This document shows, one piece after another, positions 10,221 through 17,927 of a DNA stretch of 64,000 nt. This DNA is from Streptomyces physcomitrii (GTDB lineage Bacteria; Actinomycetota; Actinomycetes; Streptomycetales; Streptomycetaceae). A program made the translations under genes and the position numbers. Positions within the stretch are counted from its first letter, which is position 1. The number at the start of each line of letters is the position of its first letter. The stretch covers positions 124,001 through 188,000 of the forward strand of contig NZ_JAAWWP010000007.1 of assembly GCF_012273655.1 (NCBI RefSeq), in the 5' to 3' direction. The notes below the pieces were generated by a model. That model had not been told where the DNA came from and did no database searches. It worked only from the letters and a program-made list of their open reading frames with translations.

Positions 10221-10649
10221 ATGGCTGACACACAGAACATTCGTGAAGAGGCCGCCCGGCGGGGTCGTACCACCGTCGCGGACGGCGCCGTCCGGAAGAT
10301 CGCGTACCTGGCGGCCCGGGACGTCGACGGCGTCCACGCGCTGGGCAGCGGGCCCTCACGTTCGGTCGGGGCCCTGCGCGAGCGCGCACCCGGCGGCTCG
10401 AAGACCGTGACCCGCGGAGTCGGCGTGGAGGTGGGCGAGAAGCAGGCGGCGATCGACCTGAACCTGGTGGTCGACTACGGAGTGTCGATCACGGAGGTGG
10501 CGGGAGACGTACGCGAGAGCGTGATCTCCGCCGTCGAGCGGATGGCGGGCCTCGACGTGGTCGAGGTCAACATCGACGTCAGCGACGTCAAGCTGCCCGA
10601 CGAGGAGGACGACGAGGACGAGGACAAGCCCAAGGGGCGGGTCCAGTAA
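10221..10649 (+). CDS. Asp23/Gls24-family envelope stress protein
   Basis: The 142-residue protein shows the Asp23 fold pattern: VADGAVRKIAYLAARDVDGVHAL, then GVGVEVGEKQAAIDLNLVVDYG and SVISAVERMAGLDVVEVNIDVSDV. The C-terminus is a short acidic tail (DEEDDEDED) followed by a basic end, which resembles the tails of the gas-vesicle proteins nearby. Asp23 proteins are envelope-stress or membrane-associated proteins in Firmicutes; the role in actinomycetes is unclear. The ATG at 10221 is preferred over 10167. It could be the first gene of the gas-vesicle island, but that is inference from position and tail composition. Confidence 0.85.
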   Translation: MADTQNIREEAARRGRTTVADGAVRKIAYLAARDVDGVHALGSGPSRSVGALRERAPGGSKTVTRGVGVEVGEKQAAIDLNLVVDYGVSITEVAGDVRESVISAVERMAGLDVVEVNIDVSDVKLPDEEDDEDEDKPKGRVQ

Positions 10650-10774
10650 GTAGTCGTCCGGGGCCGGTAGTCCAGGTCCGGTAGGCCGATAGGCCGATAG
10701 GTCGGTAGGTCGGCGGACCCAGCAGGCCGCCAGGCAAACCGGCAGGCAAGCAAGCCGGTCGGCGAGTACGTACA

Positions 10775-10835
10775 TACGGCGGCGCGGGTGCGTCGGGCGC
10801 AGGGGAGCTGTGTCCGGTGCACCCGCGCCGCCGTA
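10775..10835. terminator. 17-bp perfect inverted repeat upstream of gvpO
   Basis: TACGGCGGCGCGGGTGC at 10775-10791 is repeated in inverted orientation at 10819-10835 with a 27-nt loop. It follows short 8-bp tandem units (AGGYCGRT) at about 10677-10710. It could end transcription of the Asp23 gene or act as a leader structure for gvpO, whose ATG is 54 bp downstream. Confidence 0.65.
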
Positions 10836-10889
10836 CCCGTTTGCCCCGTTGAGGATGCCGTCGCCGGGGGCCGGTGGTCGGCTGGGCCC

Positions 10890-11213
10890 ATGGCACAGAA
10901 GAGCAGGACGCGGGAGGAGTCCGCGCGCCCGCCCGCGCGGAAGCGCCCCGGCACGGCGGCGCCCGGGCCCGGCGAGGTCGCGCGGGAGGCGGCCGCCGCG
11001 CTGGAGGAGCTGATCAGCCACAGCACCGAGGGGGTCTCCGCCGTCCGGCGCACCGAGGAGGGCTGGGACGTCGCGGTCGACGTCCTCGAAGTGGCGCGCA
11101 TCCCGGACACCACCAGCCTGCTCGCCACCTACGAGGTGAAGGCGGGCCCGCGAGGCGAACTCCTGGAGTACCGCAGGGTCCGCCGCTACCGCAGAGGCGC
11201 GGCCGACGAGTAG
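10890..11213 (+). CDS. gvpO: Gas vesicle protein GvpO
   Basis: The 107-residue product has a basic/Ala/Pro N-terminal extension (about 30 residues) and then the GvpO domain: AALEELISHSTEGVSAVRR, GWDVAVDVLEVARIPDT and LATYEVKAGPRGELLEYRRVRRY. GvpO is an accessory protein at the head of actinobacterial gas-vesicle clusters. The ATG at 10890 is chosen because the in-frame GTG upstream would read through the 17-bp hairpin. It is the first gene of a compact + strand gvp operon. Confidence 0.88.
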   Translation: MAQKSRTREESARPPARKRPGTAAPGPGEVAREAAAALEELISHSTEGVSAVRRTEEGWDVAVDVLEVARIPDTTSLLATYEVKAGPRGELLEYRRVRRYRRGAADE

Positions 11214-11331
11214 CGGCCGAGGAGCAGGAGTCGACGCGCGGGAGTCGATGCGCAGTGGTCGACGCGATGTGCCCGACGCGAAGTGGCCGAGGACCGGAAG
11301 CGGCCGCCCCACCACCGGAAAGGCCCGACTG

Positions 11332-11862
11332 ATGACGACGACCCGCTATGCCGACGAGGTCCTGCCCTGCCCGCCCCGCGCCGGAACGCTCTACGACGTA
11401 CTGGAACTCATCCTGGACCGCGGGATGGTCATCGACGTCTTCATCCGGGTCTCCCTGGTCGGGATCGAGATCCTCAAGATCGACGCCCGGATCGTCGTCG
11501 CCAGCGTCGACACCTATCTGCGCTTCGCGGAGGCCTGCAACCGGCTCGACCTGGAGCGGGACTCCGGGAGCGTCACCGTCCCCGAGCTCTTCGGCGGCCA
11601 GGCCGCCCGCAAGATCGGCAAGAGCAAGGCGAAGAAGAAGGCGAAGTCCGTGGGGGACTCGCTGCGCGAGGCGGTGGGCGGCTCGGGCGACTCCGGTGAC
11701 GAGGACGAGGACGAGAACGAGAACGATCACGCGTACGAGGACGACGACGAGAACGACGACGCGTACGAGGAAGAGGAGCGGGAGAAGGTTCCGGCCGGTC
11801 GGCGCCGGCGCGCTCCGGTGCGGTCCGGGTCCGCCTCCCGCCGCCGCTCGGGAAGGGACTGA
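11332..11862 (+). CDS. gvpA: Gas vesicle structural protein GvpA with charged C-terminal tail
   Basis: Residues about 15-85 match the GvpA shell protein (LYDVLELILDRGMVIDVFIRVSLVG ... IDARIVVASVDTYLRFAEA), the amphipathic fold that polymerises into the gas-vesicle wall. The protein is 176 residues, more than twice the length of classical GvpA. The extra part is lysine-rich (KSKAKKKAKS), then Asp/Glu/Asn-rich, then arginine-rich, and looks disordered. The ATG at 11332 follows GGAAAGG. It lies 2 bp before gvpF, so the genes are probably co-translated. Confidence 0.9.
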   Translation: MTTTRYADEVLPCPPRAGTLYDVLELILDRGMVIDVFIRVSLVGIEILKIDARIVVASVDTYLRFAEACNRLDLERDSGSVTVPELFGGQAARKIGKSKAKKKAKSVGDSLREAVGGSGDSGDEDEDENENDHAYEDDDENDDAYEEEEREKVPAGRRRRAPVRSGSASRRRSGRD

Positions 11863-11864
11863 CC

Positions 11865-12629
11865 GTGGCCGGGACCGGGCTCTACGTGTACGGGATCCTC
11901 CGGGCCGGGCACCCGCTGCCCGCGGGCCTGCGCGGGGTGGGCAAGGAACCGGGCCCGCCGCGGAGCCTCACCGAGGGCCCGCTCGCCGCGGTGGCCGGAG
12001 CCGCGCCCGCGGATCTGCGGGCCCGGCGCCGCGATCTGCTGGCCCACCAGGAGCTGCTGCTCACCCTCGCCGGGTCCGGGCCCGTGCTGCCGATGCGGTT
12101 CGGCATGGTGGCCGCCGACGAGGCCGCGCTCCGGCGCCATCTGCGCGAGGCGCGGGAGAGCCACCTGCGGACCCTGGAACTGCTCGACGGGCGGGTCGAG
12201 GTCAACGTCAAGGTGCTGCCCGCCGAGGACGAGGAGGCCCTCGCCCGGCTGCTCGGCGAGGACACCGGGCTGCGGCGGCTGAGCGCCGAGGCGCGGACCC
12301 GCCCGAGCTACCAGGCCAAGGTCCGCCTCGGCGAGGCGGTCACCACCGCGCTGACCCGGCGGGCGACCGAGGCGGCCGGGCTCGTCCGGCGGGAACTGGA
12401 GCCCGCGGCGCACGCGGTGGCCCCCGGACCCGCCGTCACCGGCTGCGTACTGAACGCCTCCTTCCTGGTGGCGCGCGAGGACAGCGAGGCCTTCCTCGCC
12501 GCGGCCCGGGGCCTCGGCGAGCGGCACCACGACCGCCTGCGCCTGCGGGCGGCCGGACCCCTGCCCTGCTACAGCTTCAGCGACGGCGGCTCGCCCGTCC
12601 CGCCGGACCGGGTGGCGGCATGGGCCTGA
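11865..12629 (+). CDS. gvpF: Gas vesicle protein GvpF (GvpF/L family)
   Basis: The 254-residue protein matches the GvpF/GvpL family: LYVYGILRAG at the start, VLPMRFGMVA near residue 75, LDGRVEVNVKV, and a C-terminal LNASFLVAREDSEAFLAAARGL and LPCYSF. GvpF acts in nucleation and assembly of the vesicle shell and binds GvpA in characterised systems. The GTG start at 11865 comes 2 bp after the gvpA stop, and its end overlaps gvpG by 10 bp. Confidence 0.93.
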   Translation: MAGTGLYVYGILRAGHPLPAGLRGVGKEPGPPRSLTEGPLAAVAGAAPADLRARRRDLLAHQELLLTLAGSGPVLPMRFGMVAADEAALRRHLREARESHLRTLELLDGRVEVNVKVLPAEDEEALARLLGEDTGLRRLSAEARTRPSYQAKVRLGEAVTTALTRRATEAAGLVRRELEPAAHAVAPGPAVTGCVLNASFLVAREDSEAFLAAARGLGERHHDRLRLRAAGPLPCYSFSDGGSPVPPDRVAAWA

Positions 12630-12844
12630 TCACCGGACTGCTCACGCTGCCCCTGGCCCCCGTACGCGGGGTGACCTGGGTCGCCGACCAGCTCGCGCGG
12701 GCGGCCGACCGCGAACTGCACGACCCCGCGGTGGTACGGGCCAAGCTCGCCGCACTGAACGAGGACTACGACAACGGCCTGCTCAGCGAGGAGGAGTTCG
12801 AGCGGGAGGAAGAGCAGCTGCTCGACCTCCTGCGGGGGTACTGA
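12620..12844 (+). CDS. gvpG: Gas vesicle protein GvpG
   Basis: This 74-residue product has the typical GvpG pattern: MGLITGLLTLPLAPVRGVTW followed by an acidic helical half (YDNGLLSEEEFEREEEQLL). GvpG is a small essential accessory protein in gas-vesicle assembly. The ATG at 12620 overlaps the end of gvpF by 10 bp, so the two are coupled. The following 85 bp to gvpJ contain no clear terminator. Confidence 0.93.
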   Translation: MGLITGLLTLPLAPVRGVTWVADQLARAADRELHDPAVVRAKLAALNEDYDNGLLSEEEFEREEEQLLDLLRGY

Positions 12845-12929
12845 CGAGCCGCCGGGCCGCGGGACCGGGCCGGGGCGGCGGGGCGGGGAGCCGGGCGCAC
12901 CACACCGTAGGGAAGAGGGCGGAACAGCC

Positions 12930-13358
12930 GTGAGGGATGTCGACTACATGCCGGAGGCCATCGCCTCCCAGGGACCCACCACCAGCAACCTCGCCGACAT
13001 CCTGGAGCGCGTCCTCGACAAGGGCATCGTGATCGCCGGGGACATCAAGATCGACCTCCTGGACATCGAACTCCTCACCATCAGGCTGCGGCTCTTCGTC
13101 GCCTCGGTGGAGACCGCCAGGAAGGCCGGTATCGACTGGTGGGAGACGGACCCGGCGCTCAGCACCCGCGCCGCCCGCGACGAGATGGAGCAGGAGAACC
13201 GGATGCTGCGGGAGCGCCTGGAGGCACTGGAGTCCGGCGACCGGGACCGGGAGCGGGAGTCCGCCGGGGAGCGGAACCGGGACCGGGAACCCGCCGGCGA
13301 GCGGAACCGGGGCCGGAAGACCGCCGGGCAGCGCGGCACGAGCGGGGCGGGAGCATGA
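12930..13358 (+). CDS. gvpJ: Gas vesicle protein GvpJ (GvpA-like minor shell protein)
   Basis: The 142-residue protein has a GvpA/J core (NLADILERVLDKGIVIAGDIKIDLLDIELLTIRLRLF split by turns, residues about 19-60) and a coiled-coil-like segment (DEMEQENRMLRERLEAL). GvpJ is thought to cap or shape the vesicle cone. The last 40 residues are three imperfect repeats of a roughly 11-residue unit around SAGERNRDRE, encoded by a 33-bp tandem repeat near 13243-13335. The start is GTG at 12930. The stop overlaps the gvpL ATG (ATGA). Confidence 0.9.
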   Translation: MRDVDYMPEAIASQGPTTSNLADILERVLDKGIVIAGDIKIDLLDIELLTIRLRLFVASVETARKAGIDWWETDPALSTRAARDEMEQENRMLRERLEALESGDRDRERESAGERNRDREPAGERNRGRKTAGQRGTSGAGA

Positions 13359-14404
13359 CGCGCCCCGCCGCCGCATCGGACGGGCGCCTTGCGGCTGTCC
13401 CGCCGGAGGAGCGTCTCGCCGTCGTCTCGCCGGAGCAGCACCTGGCGAACGTCTCGCCGGAGGAGCATCTCGCCACCGCCCCGCCGGGCGAGGAGCTCGC
13501 CACGTATGTGTTCGCGGTGTGCCGCCGCCGGGTGCGGGAGGCCGCGTTCGCGGGGCTGCCGGGGCTGGCCGAGGGCGCCCCCGACCGTCCGGAGCACCCC
13601 GTGCGCACCCTGCGCTTCGGCGCGCTGACCGCGGTCGTCCAGCACGTCCCGGCGGCCCGCTTCACCGAGGAGGCCTGGCAGCAGCGCCTCGCCGACATCC
13701 GGGAGCTCGAACGCTGCGCCCGGGCCCACCACGCCGTGGTCACCGTGGCCGCCGCCGGGGGCCCGGCCGCCCCGCTGGCCCTGGGCACCCTCTACCACGG
13801 CGACGACCGCGCCCGCGCGGCCCTGGAATCCGACGCGGAGCGCTTCCACGCCGCGCTGGACCGCATCGACGGCCATGTGGAGTGGGGCGTGAAGGCCTAC
13901 GTCGCGGCGGGGTCCTCCTCCGCCACCGCGACGGCGGGGACGAGTACGGGCGGGGAAGCGGGCGCGGGCGCCAGTCCGCGTACGGGCACGGGTACGGATG
14001 TCAGTCCGCGTACGGGTACGGGTGCGGGTACGGGTGCGGACGCCCGTGGCGGATCCCGGACCGGGACCCGGACCGGGACCGGCGGCGGAGCGGGCCGTGC
14101 CTATCTGGAGCGGAAGCGGGGGGCGCACCGGGACCGCGCCCAACGCCATGAGCGGGCGCTGCGCCTGGGTGAGGAGGTGGACGCCGAGTTGACCGGCCTG
14201 GCCAGGGCGGGCCGCCGACTGCGGGCGCACAGCCAGGAGTTCACCGGCCGGGAGCGGCTCCAGGTCCTCAACGCCACCTATCTGGTCGCCGCGGAACGGG
14301 AGGCCGAACTGCGTGCCCGGGTCGAGTCCCTGCGCCATCGGACCGGGGCGCGGATCGAGGTCTCCGGGCCCTGGGTGCCGTACTCCTTCGCCGGGGAGGT
14401 GTGA
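13355..14404 (+). CDS. gvpL: Gas vesicle protein GvpL (GvpF/L family) with repeat insertions
   Basis: The 349-residue protein is a GvpF/L family member: ELATYVFAVCRRR near residue 48, LRFGALTAVVQHVP, LGTLYHGDDRAR and DGHVEWGVKAYVA, then a C-terminal LQVLNATYLVAAERE and SGPWVPYSF. Two low-complexity parts are unusual: N-terminal SPE(E/Q)HLA repeats (residues about 15-47) and a Thr/Gly repeat insertion (about 185-250, SPRTGTGTDVSPRTGTG) between the two halves of the domain. The ATG overlaps the gvpJ stop by 4 bp (ATGA). Confidence 0.9.
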   Translation: MTRPAAASDGRLAAVPPEERLAVVSPEQHLANVSPEEHLATAPPGEELATYVFAVCRRRVREAAFAGLPGLAEGAPDRPEHPVRTLRFGALTAVVQHVPAARFTEEAWQQRLADIRELERCARAHHAVVTVAAAGGPAAPLALGTLYHGDDRARAALESDAERFHAALDRIDGHVEWGVKAYVAAGSSSATATAGTSTGGEAGAGASPRTGTGTDVSPRTGTGAGTGADARGGSRTGTRTGTGGGAGRAYLERKRGAHRDRAQRHERALRLGEEVDAELTGLARAGRRLRAHSQEFTGRERLQVLNATYLVAAEREAELRARVESLRHRTGARIEVSGPWVPYSFAGEV

Positions 14405-14410
14405 CCGGCG

Positions 14411-14641
14411 GTGCACGGACGCGAACCCGTCCCCTGGGAGACACCGGAACCCCTGTCCGGCCCGCTCGGCGTGCCCCTGGTGGACCTGCTCGACCGGGTC
14501 CTCGCCACCGGGGTCGTGGTCAGCGGTGACCTGGTGATCGCCATCGCCGATGTGCCGCTGGTACGGCTCTCGCTGCACGCCCTGCTGTCCTCGGTCAGCG
14601 AGCGGGTACCGGCGCCGTGGGCGGACGGGGGCCCGCTGTGA
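14411..14641 (+). CDS. gvpS: Gas vesicle protein GvpS (short GvpA-like)
   Basis: The product is 76 residues with a GvpA-type core (PLVDLLDRVLATGVVVSGDL, then VPLVRLSLHALLSSV). It corresponds to the gvpS position in actinobacterial clusters, between gvpL and gvpK. The start is GTG at 14411, 6 bp after gvpL. Its stop overlaps the gvpK GTG by 4 bp. Confidence 0.85.
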   Translation: MHGREPVPWETPEPLSGPLGVPLVDLLDRVLATGVVVSGDLVIAIADVPLVRLSLHALLSSVSERVPAPWADGGPL

Positions 14642-14916
14642 GCGAGCGCAGACTGGATGTCGACCGGGAGCAGATGGGCCGTGACCTGGTCTCCCTGGTG
14701 CTGACCGTCGTCGAACTGCTGCGGCAGCTGATGGAGCGGCAGGCGCTGCGCCGGGTCGAGCAGGGGGACCTCAGCGAGGAGCAGGTGGAGCAGATCGGGG
14801 AGACCCTCATGCACCTCGACGCGCGGATGACCGAACTCTGCGAACAGCACGGCCTCCGGCTGGAGGACCTCAACCTGGACCTCGGCCCCCTGGGCTCCCT
14901 GCTCCCGCGCGACTGA
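14638..14916 (+). CDS. gvpK: Gas vesicle protein GvpK
   Basis: This 92-residue protein matches GvpK: MGRDLVSLVLTVVELLRQLM, ERQALRRVEQGDLS and LMHLDARMTELCEQHGL, then LEDLNLDLGPLGSLL. GvpK is an assembly factor normally at the end of the actinobacterial cluster. It is coupled to gvpS by GTGA and is the last + strand gene of the island. Only 34 bp separate its stop from the convergent SRPBCC gene. Confidence 0.93.
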   Translation: MSERRLDVDREQMGRDLVSLVLTVVELLRQLMERQALRRVEQGDLSEEQVEQIGETLMHLDARMTELCEQHGLRLEDLNLDLGPLGSLLPRD

Positions 14917-14950
14917 ACCCCGGCACCGGCCCTGCCCCCACCGGCCACCG

Positions 14951-15946
14951 TCACTCCTCCTCTTCCTCTTCGTCCTCCTCCCCTTCCTCCTCGTACTCGT
15001 CCTCGCCGCCGTCCCCTTCTTCTTCCTCTTCTTCTTCCTCTTCGCCCTCGTAGCCCTCTTCGTCTTCGTTCTCGTACTCGTCCTCTTCGTCCGGGGCTTC
15101 CGCCTCGTCCCGTTCCTCGTCGTCCTTCAGGCCTTCCTCGTGGCTGCGGACGACCTCGCCTTCGCGGATCTCGCCCCGCCATCCTTCGAGGTCCTCGTCG
15201 TCGGTGAAGGTGACGTAGCGCTGGAAGTGCTTGAGGTCCAGGCGGAGGCGGCGGCCCTGGGCCCGCCAGATGTTGCCGGTCTTCTCGAAGAAGCCCGCGG
15301 GGGTGTACTCGACCACGGCGACGATGCGGGTGAGATTGGGTCCCAGTTCGTGGAAGCTGAGGGCTCCGCGGGTCGTGCCCTTGGCGCCTTCCGAGGTCCA
15401 GACGATGCGGTCGTCGGGGATCTGCTCCTGGACGGTCGCCTTCCAACTCCGGTTGGAGAAGGCGATCTTGAGTTTCCAGTCGCTCTCGATCTCGTCCGAC
15501 TTCGTGACGCTGGTGACACCCTTGGTGAAGTCGCTGAATTCCTCGAACTCGGTCCAGCGGTCGTACACCGTACGCAGGGGCATGCCGATGTCGATGTGCT
15601 CGATGATGTTCGTGACCTTGACGGTGCCCGCTTTCCCGCCGCCGCCCCCGAAGGCGCTCTTGACGGAGTCCACGGCCTTGTCTTTCAGCTCGCCGCCCTT
15701 TTCACCGGCGAAGGCCTTCAGCGGATTCTCGCCGCCCATCACGCGCTTTCCGGCGTTGAGGAGGGTGCTGCCGCCCTCGGAGGAGCCGCCGACGCCCTCC
15801 GCCAGGTCGCTGATCCTGCTGCCGACGGAATCCACCAGCTTCTGGCCGCGCGCCTGCGCGTAGGAGGTGAGCTGCTCCTTGAGCTGGTCGAGGCCCGAGG
15901 ACTTCTCCGGTGCCGCGGCTTCCTTCTTCTCGGTCATGGCGGTCAC
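14951..15946 (-). CDS. SRPBCC/coenzyme Q-binding-like protein with polyacidic tail (gvpZ-like)
   Basis: The 331-residue protein has an N-terminal helical segment (residues about 15-105, SGLDQLKEQLTSYAQARGQK), a cyclase/SRPBCC domain (about 108-250: EHIDIGMPLRTVYDRWTEFE, then FSNRSWKATVQEQIPDDRI and EYTPAGFFEKTGNIW), and a 60-residue tail made almost only of Glu, Asp, Gly and Tyr. From memory, S. coelicolor gas-vesicle clusters carry SRPBCC and hypothetical genes named gvpY/gvpZ between gvpG and gvpJ; here they are at the end on the opposite strand. The GTG start overlaps the upstream gene stop by 4 bp. Confidence 0.8.
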   Translation of the reverse strand: MTAMTEKKEAAAPEKSSGLDQLKEQLTSYAQARGQKLVDSVGSRISDLAEGVGGSSEGGSTLLNAGKRVMGGENPLKAFAGEKGGELKDKAVDSVKSAFGGGGGKAGTVKVTNIIEHIDIGMPLRTVYDRWTEFEEFSDFTKGVTSVTKSDEIESDWKLKIAFSNRSWKATVQEQIPDDRIVWTSEGAKGTTRGALSFHELGPNLTRIVAVVEYTPAGFFEKTGNIWRAQGRRLRLDLKHFQRYVTFTDDEDLEGWRGEIREGEVVRSHEEGLKDDEERDEAEAPDEEDEYENEDEEGYEGEEEEEEEEEGDGGEDEYEEEGEEDEEEEEE

Positions 15947-16644
15947 CGCCTCCGGGTGCTGGTGCTCTTCTTCGCAGCGGATTTCTTCGCGGCGGACTTC
16001 TTGGCAGGCGCCTTCTTGGCAGCGGTCTTCTTGGCTGCGGTCTTCTTCGCGGGCGCCTTCTTCGCGGCGGATTTCTTCGCCGGAGCCTTCTTCGCGGCGG
16101 TCTTCCTGGGCGGGGCCTTCTTCGGCGGGGCCTTCTTCGCCCTGGGCCGAGGCGCCGGTTCTTCTTCCTCCGCCTCTTCTTCCTCGTCCTCGTCCTCTTC
16201 CTCCTCGTCCTCGCCCTCTTCTTCGCCTTCCTCGTCTTCTTCGTCTTCCTCGGGTTCCTCGTCCTCGTACTCGTCCTCCGCTTCCTCGTCCGCTTCCTCG
16301 TCCGGCTCCTCGTCCTCGGAGCCTTCGAGGGGCTCCTGCAGGGCGGCCGTGCGCTCCTTGAGGGCGTCGGCGAGGGAGAGGAGGCGGCGGTCGGCGGTGG
16401 ACGAGAGCGCGGCGCGTCCCGAGGTCAGCAGTTCGCCTCTGACCTGCTCGATCAGCGGCTCGAACTGGGGGTTCTTGGCGAGCTCGCGCAGCGCGAGGCT
16501 CAGCAGCTCCCGGGGGTTGGAGGGCACCGCGGCGCCTCCCACCAGGGAAGCGACGGCGAGGGCGAACTTGGCCTTGCGGGTACGACCGAGGAAGTAGCCT
16601 GCGGCCAGCGCGCTGACCAGAGAGATTTTCGCCTTGTCATCCAT
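15943..16644 (-). CDS. Gas-vesicle accessory protein with acidic then Lys/Ala histone-H1-like tail (gvpY-like)
   Basis: The 233-residue product begins with a hydrophobic/helical domain (residues 1-110: ISLVSALAAGYFLGRTRKAK, then NPRELLSLALRELAKNPQFE). A stretch of about 65 residues dominated by Glu/Asp follows, and the last 65 residues are repeats of AAKK(A/S)(P/A)AK, resembling histone H1 and the tail of Streptomyces HupS. The N-terminal domain is not recognised beyond gas-vesicle context. The ATG at 16644 is used. It is coupled to the SRPBCC gene by GTGA, so the two products are made together. Confidence 0.78.
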   Translation of the reverse strand: MDDKAKISLVSALAAGYFLGRTRKAKFALAVASLVGGAAVPSNPRELLSLALRELAKNPQFEPLIEQVRGELLTSGRAALSSTADRRLLSLADALKERTAALQEPLEGSEDEEPDEEADEEAEDEYEDEEPEEDEEDEEGEEEGEDEEEEDEDEEEEAEEEEPAPRPRAKKAPPKKAPPRKTAAKKAPAKKSAAKKAPAKKTAAKKTAAKKAPAKKSAAKKSAAKKSTSTRRR

Positions 16645-16805
16645 GAGCGGGTCCTCACGGCGGTCGACGTGGCGGCCGGCCCGGCGGACCCGGGCGGCCC
16701 TGGCTGCCGCGCCGAGGGCTCGGTCGGCAGCACCCCCCACCACTACCCACCCTCCTCCCCGTACCGCCGTCGCGCATCTCCCGGCGGTACGGGACCTCCT
16801 CGGGC

Positions 16806-17690
16806 CTACTCGGGCTGCCGGTCCGCCCCGCTGAAGTCCGGGCTGCTGTAGTCGGGGCTGGAGTAGCTGGGCCCCGTCCCGGTGCGGTGCTCGCCCTCGC
16901 CGGGGCTGGAGAACCCGGGCCGGTGGTAGCCGAGTTGGGGCATCCGGTGGCCGCTCGCGGGGTCCGGCGCCGGGGCGGGACCCGCGGCGGCGGGCCGGGC
17001 GGCGGCCTCGGCGAGGAAGGGCAGGATCCCGCGGTGGGTGAGGGCGTCGAGCCAGTCCTGGCGGGCGCGTTCGACCTCCGCCAGCTTCAGGCGCTCGGCC
17101 TGGGCCGCGGGCCGCCCGTCGGCGGAGTTGCGCAGCGCGGCGAAGAGCAGTCCGGCCCCGGCGACCAGGATGGCCAGGGCGGTGAGCCCGGCGAAGGTCC
17201 ACCCGGTGGTGAGCATCGACTTCGCGAAGCCGTCCTGCGGGCTGACGGCCTTGAGGAGGTAGCCGACGAGCAGGAAGATCACCGCGGCGGCGCCCGCGAG
17301 CATCGGCGTGAGCACGGCGACCACGGCGAGCACTCCCGCGCTCGCGCTCTCCACCACCTCGGCGGCACCGGCGGCGAGACCGGTGGCCCCGCCCTCGCCC
17401 GCGGCGCCGCCCGGACCCTCCCGGGCCGCCGCGGAGCCGGCCGGAGCCTCCTCGGCCGGGGCGGGACGGCGCAGGTCCTCACGTGCCTGAACGTATCTTC
17501 GGTACTCGTCCGAGGCGGCGGCGGTGATCAGGGCGGTGGCGCTCAGCGCCATGGTGCGCAGTTGTTCCGGGTTGAGTCCGCGGGCGGCGGCCGGTCCGGC
17601 GTCGTACGAAGCGGAGTGCAGCGCCTCGTCGAGGGCCCGCTCGTAGGCGAGCCGGTCCTCGTTCATCAGGTGCTGCGGAACGCTGTTCAT
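16806..17690 (-). CDS. Membrane protein with two TM helices
   Basis: The 294-residue protein has an N-terminal soluble helical part (RLAYERALDEALHSAS ... AALITAAASDEYRRYVQ region), an Ala/Gly linker, two hydrophobic helices (residues about 120-150 and 165-190), a second helical part (AERLKLAEVERARQDWL) and a Ser/Tyr-rich C-terminus with SSPDYSSPDFSG repeats. No known family was recognised. The ATG at 17690 follows GGGGGA at good spacing and is preferred over the ATG at 17696. It lies 161 bp upstream of the gvpY-like gene on the same strand and could share its transcript. Confidence 0.72.
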   Translation of the reverse strand: MNSVPQHLMNEDRLAYERALDEALHSASYDAGPAAARGLNPEQLRTMALSATALITAAASDEYRRYVQAREDLRRPAPAEEAPAGSAAAREGPGGAAGEGGATGLAAGAAEVVESASAGVLAVVAVLTPMLAGAAAVIFLLVGYLLKAVSPQDGFAKSMLTTGWTFAGLTALAILVAGAGLLFAALRNSADGRPAAQAERLKLAEVERARQDWLDALTHRGILPFLAEAAARPAAAGPAPAPDPASGHRMPQLGYHRPGFSSPGEGEHRTGTGPSYSSPDYSSPDFSGADRQPE

Positions 17691-17927
17691 GTGCATCCCC
17701 CGATGCTCCGTAGGGCATGTGGCCCGCACGGATTGCGGGCCGTAGGGCAGGAAACGGAGGGGAGCCTGCTACGGATAGGGCGATGGTAGAGGGGTCACCG
17801 CGCAAGGTGACAGGGGATGAGCGGAATTCGGTGCGTCGGAATCCCGGTGTGATAAGAGTCCGGGCGGGGCCGCCAGGGGTGGTGAGGGGTGCCGCGGGGC
17901 GGGTCCCGTCCCGCGGCGGAAGGCGGT

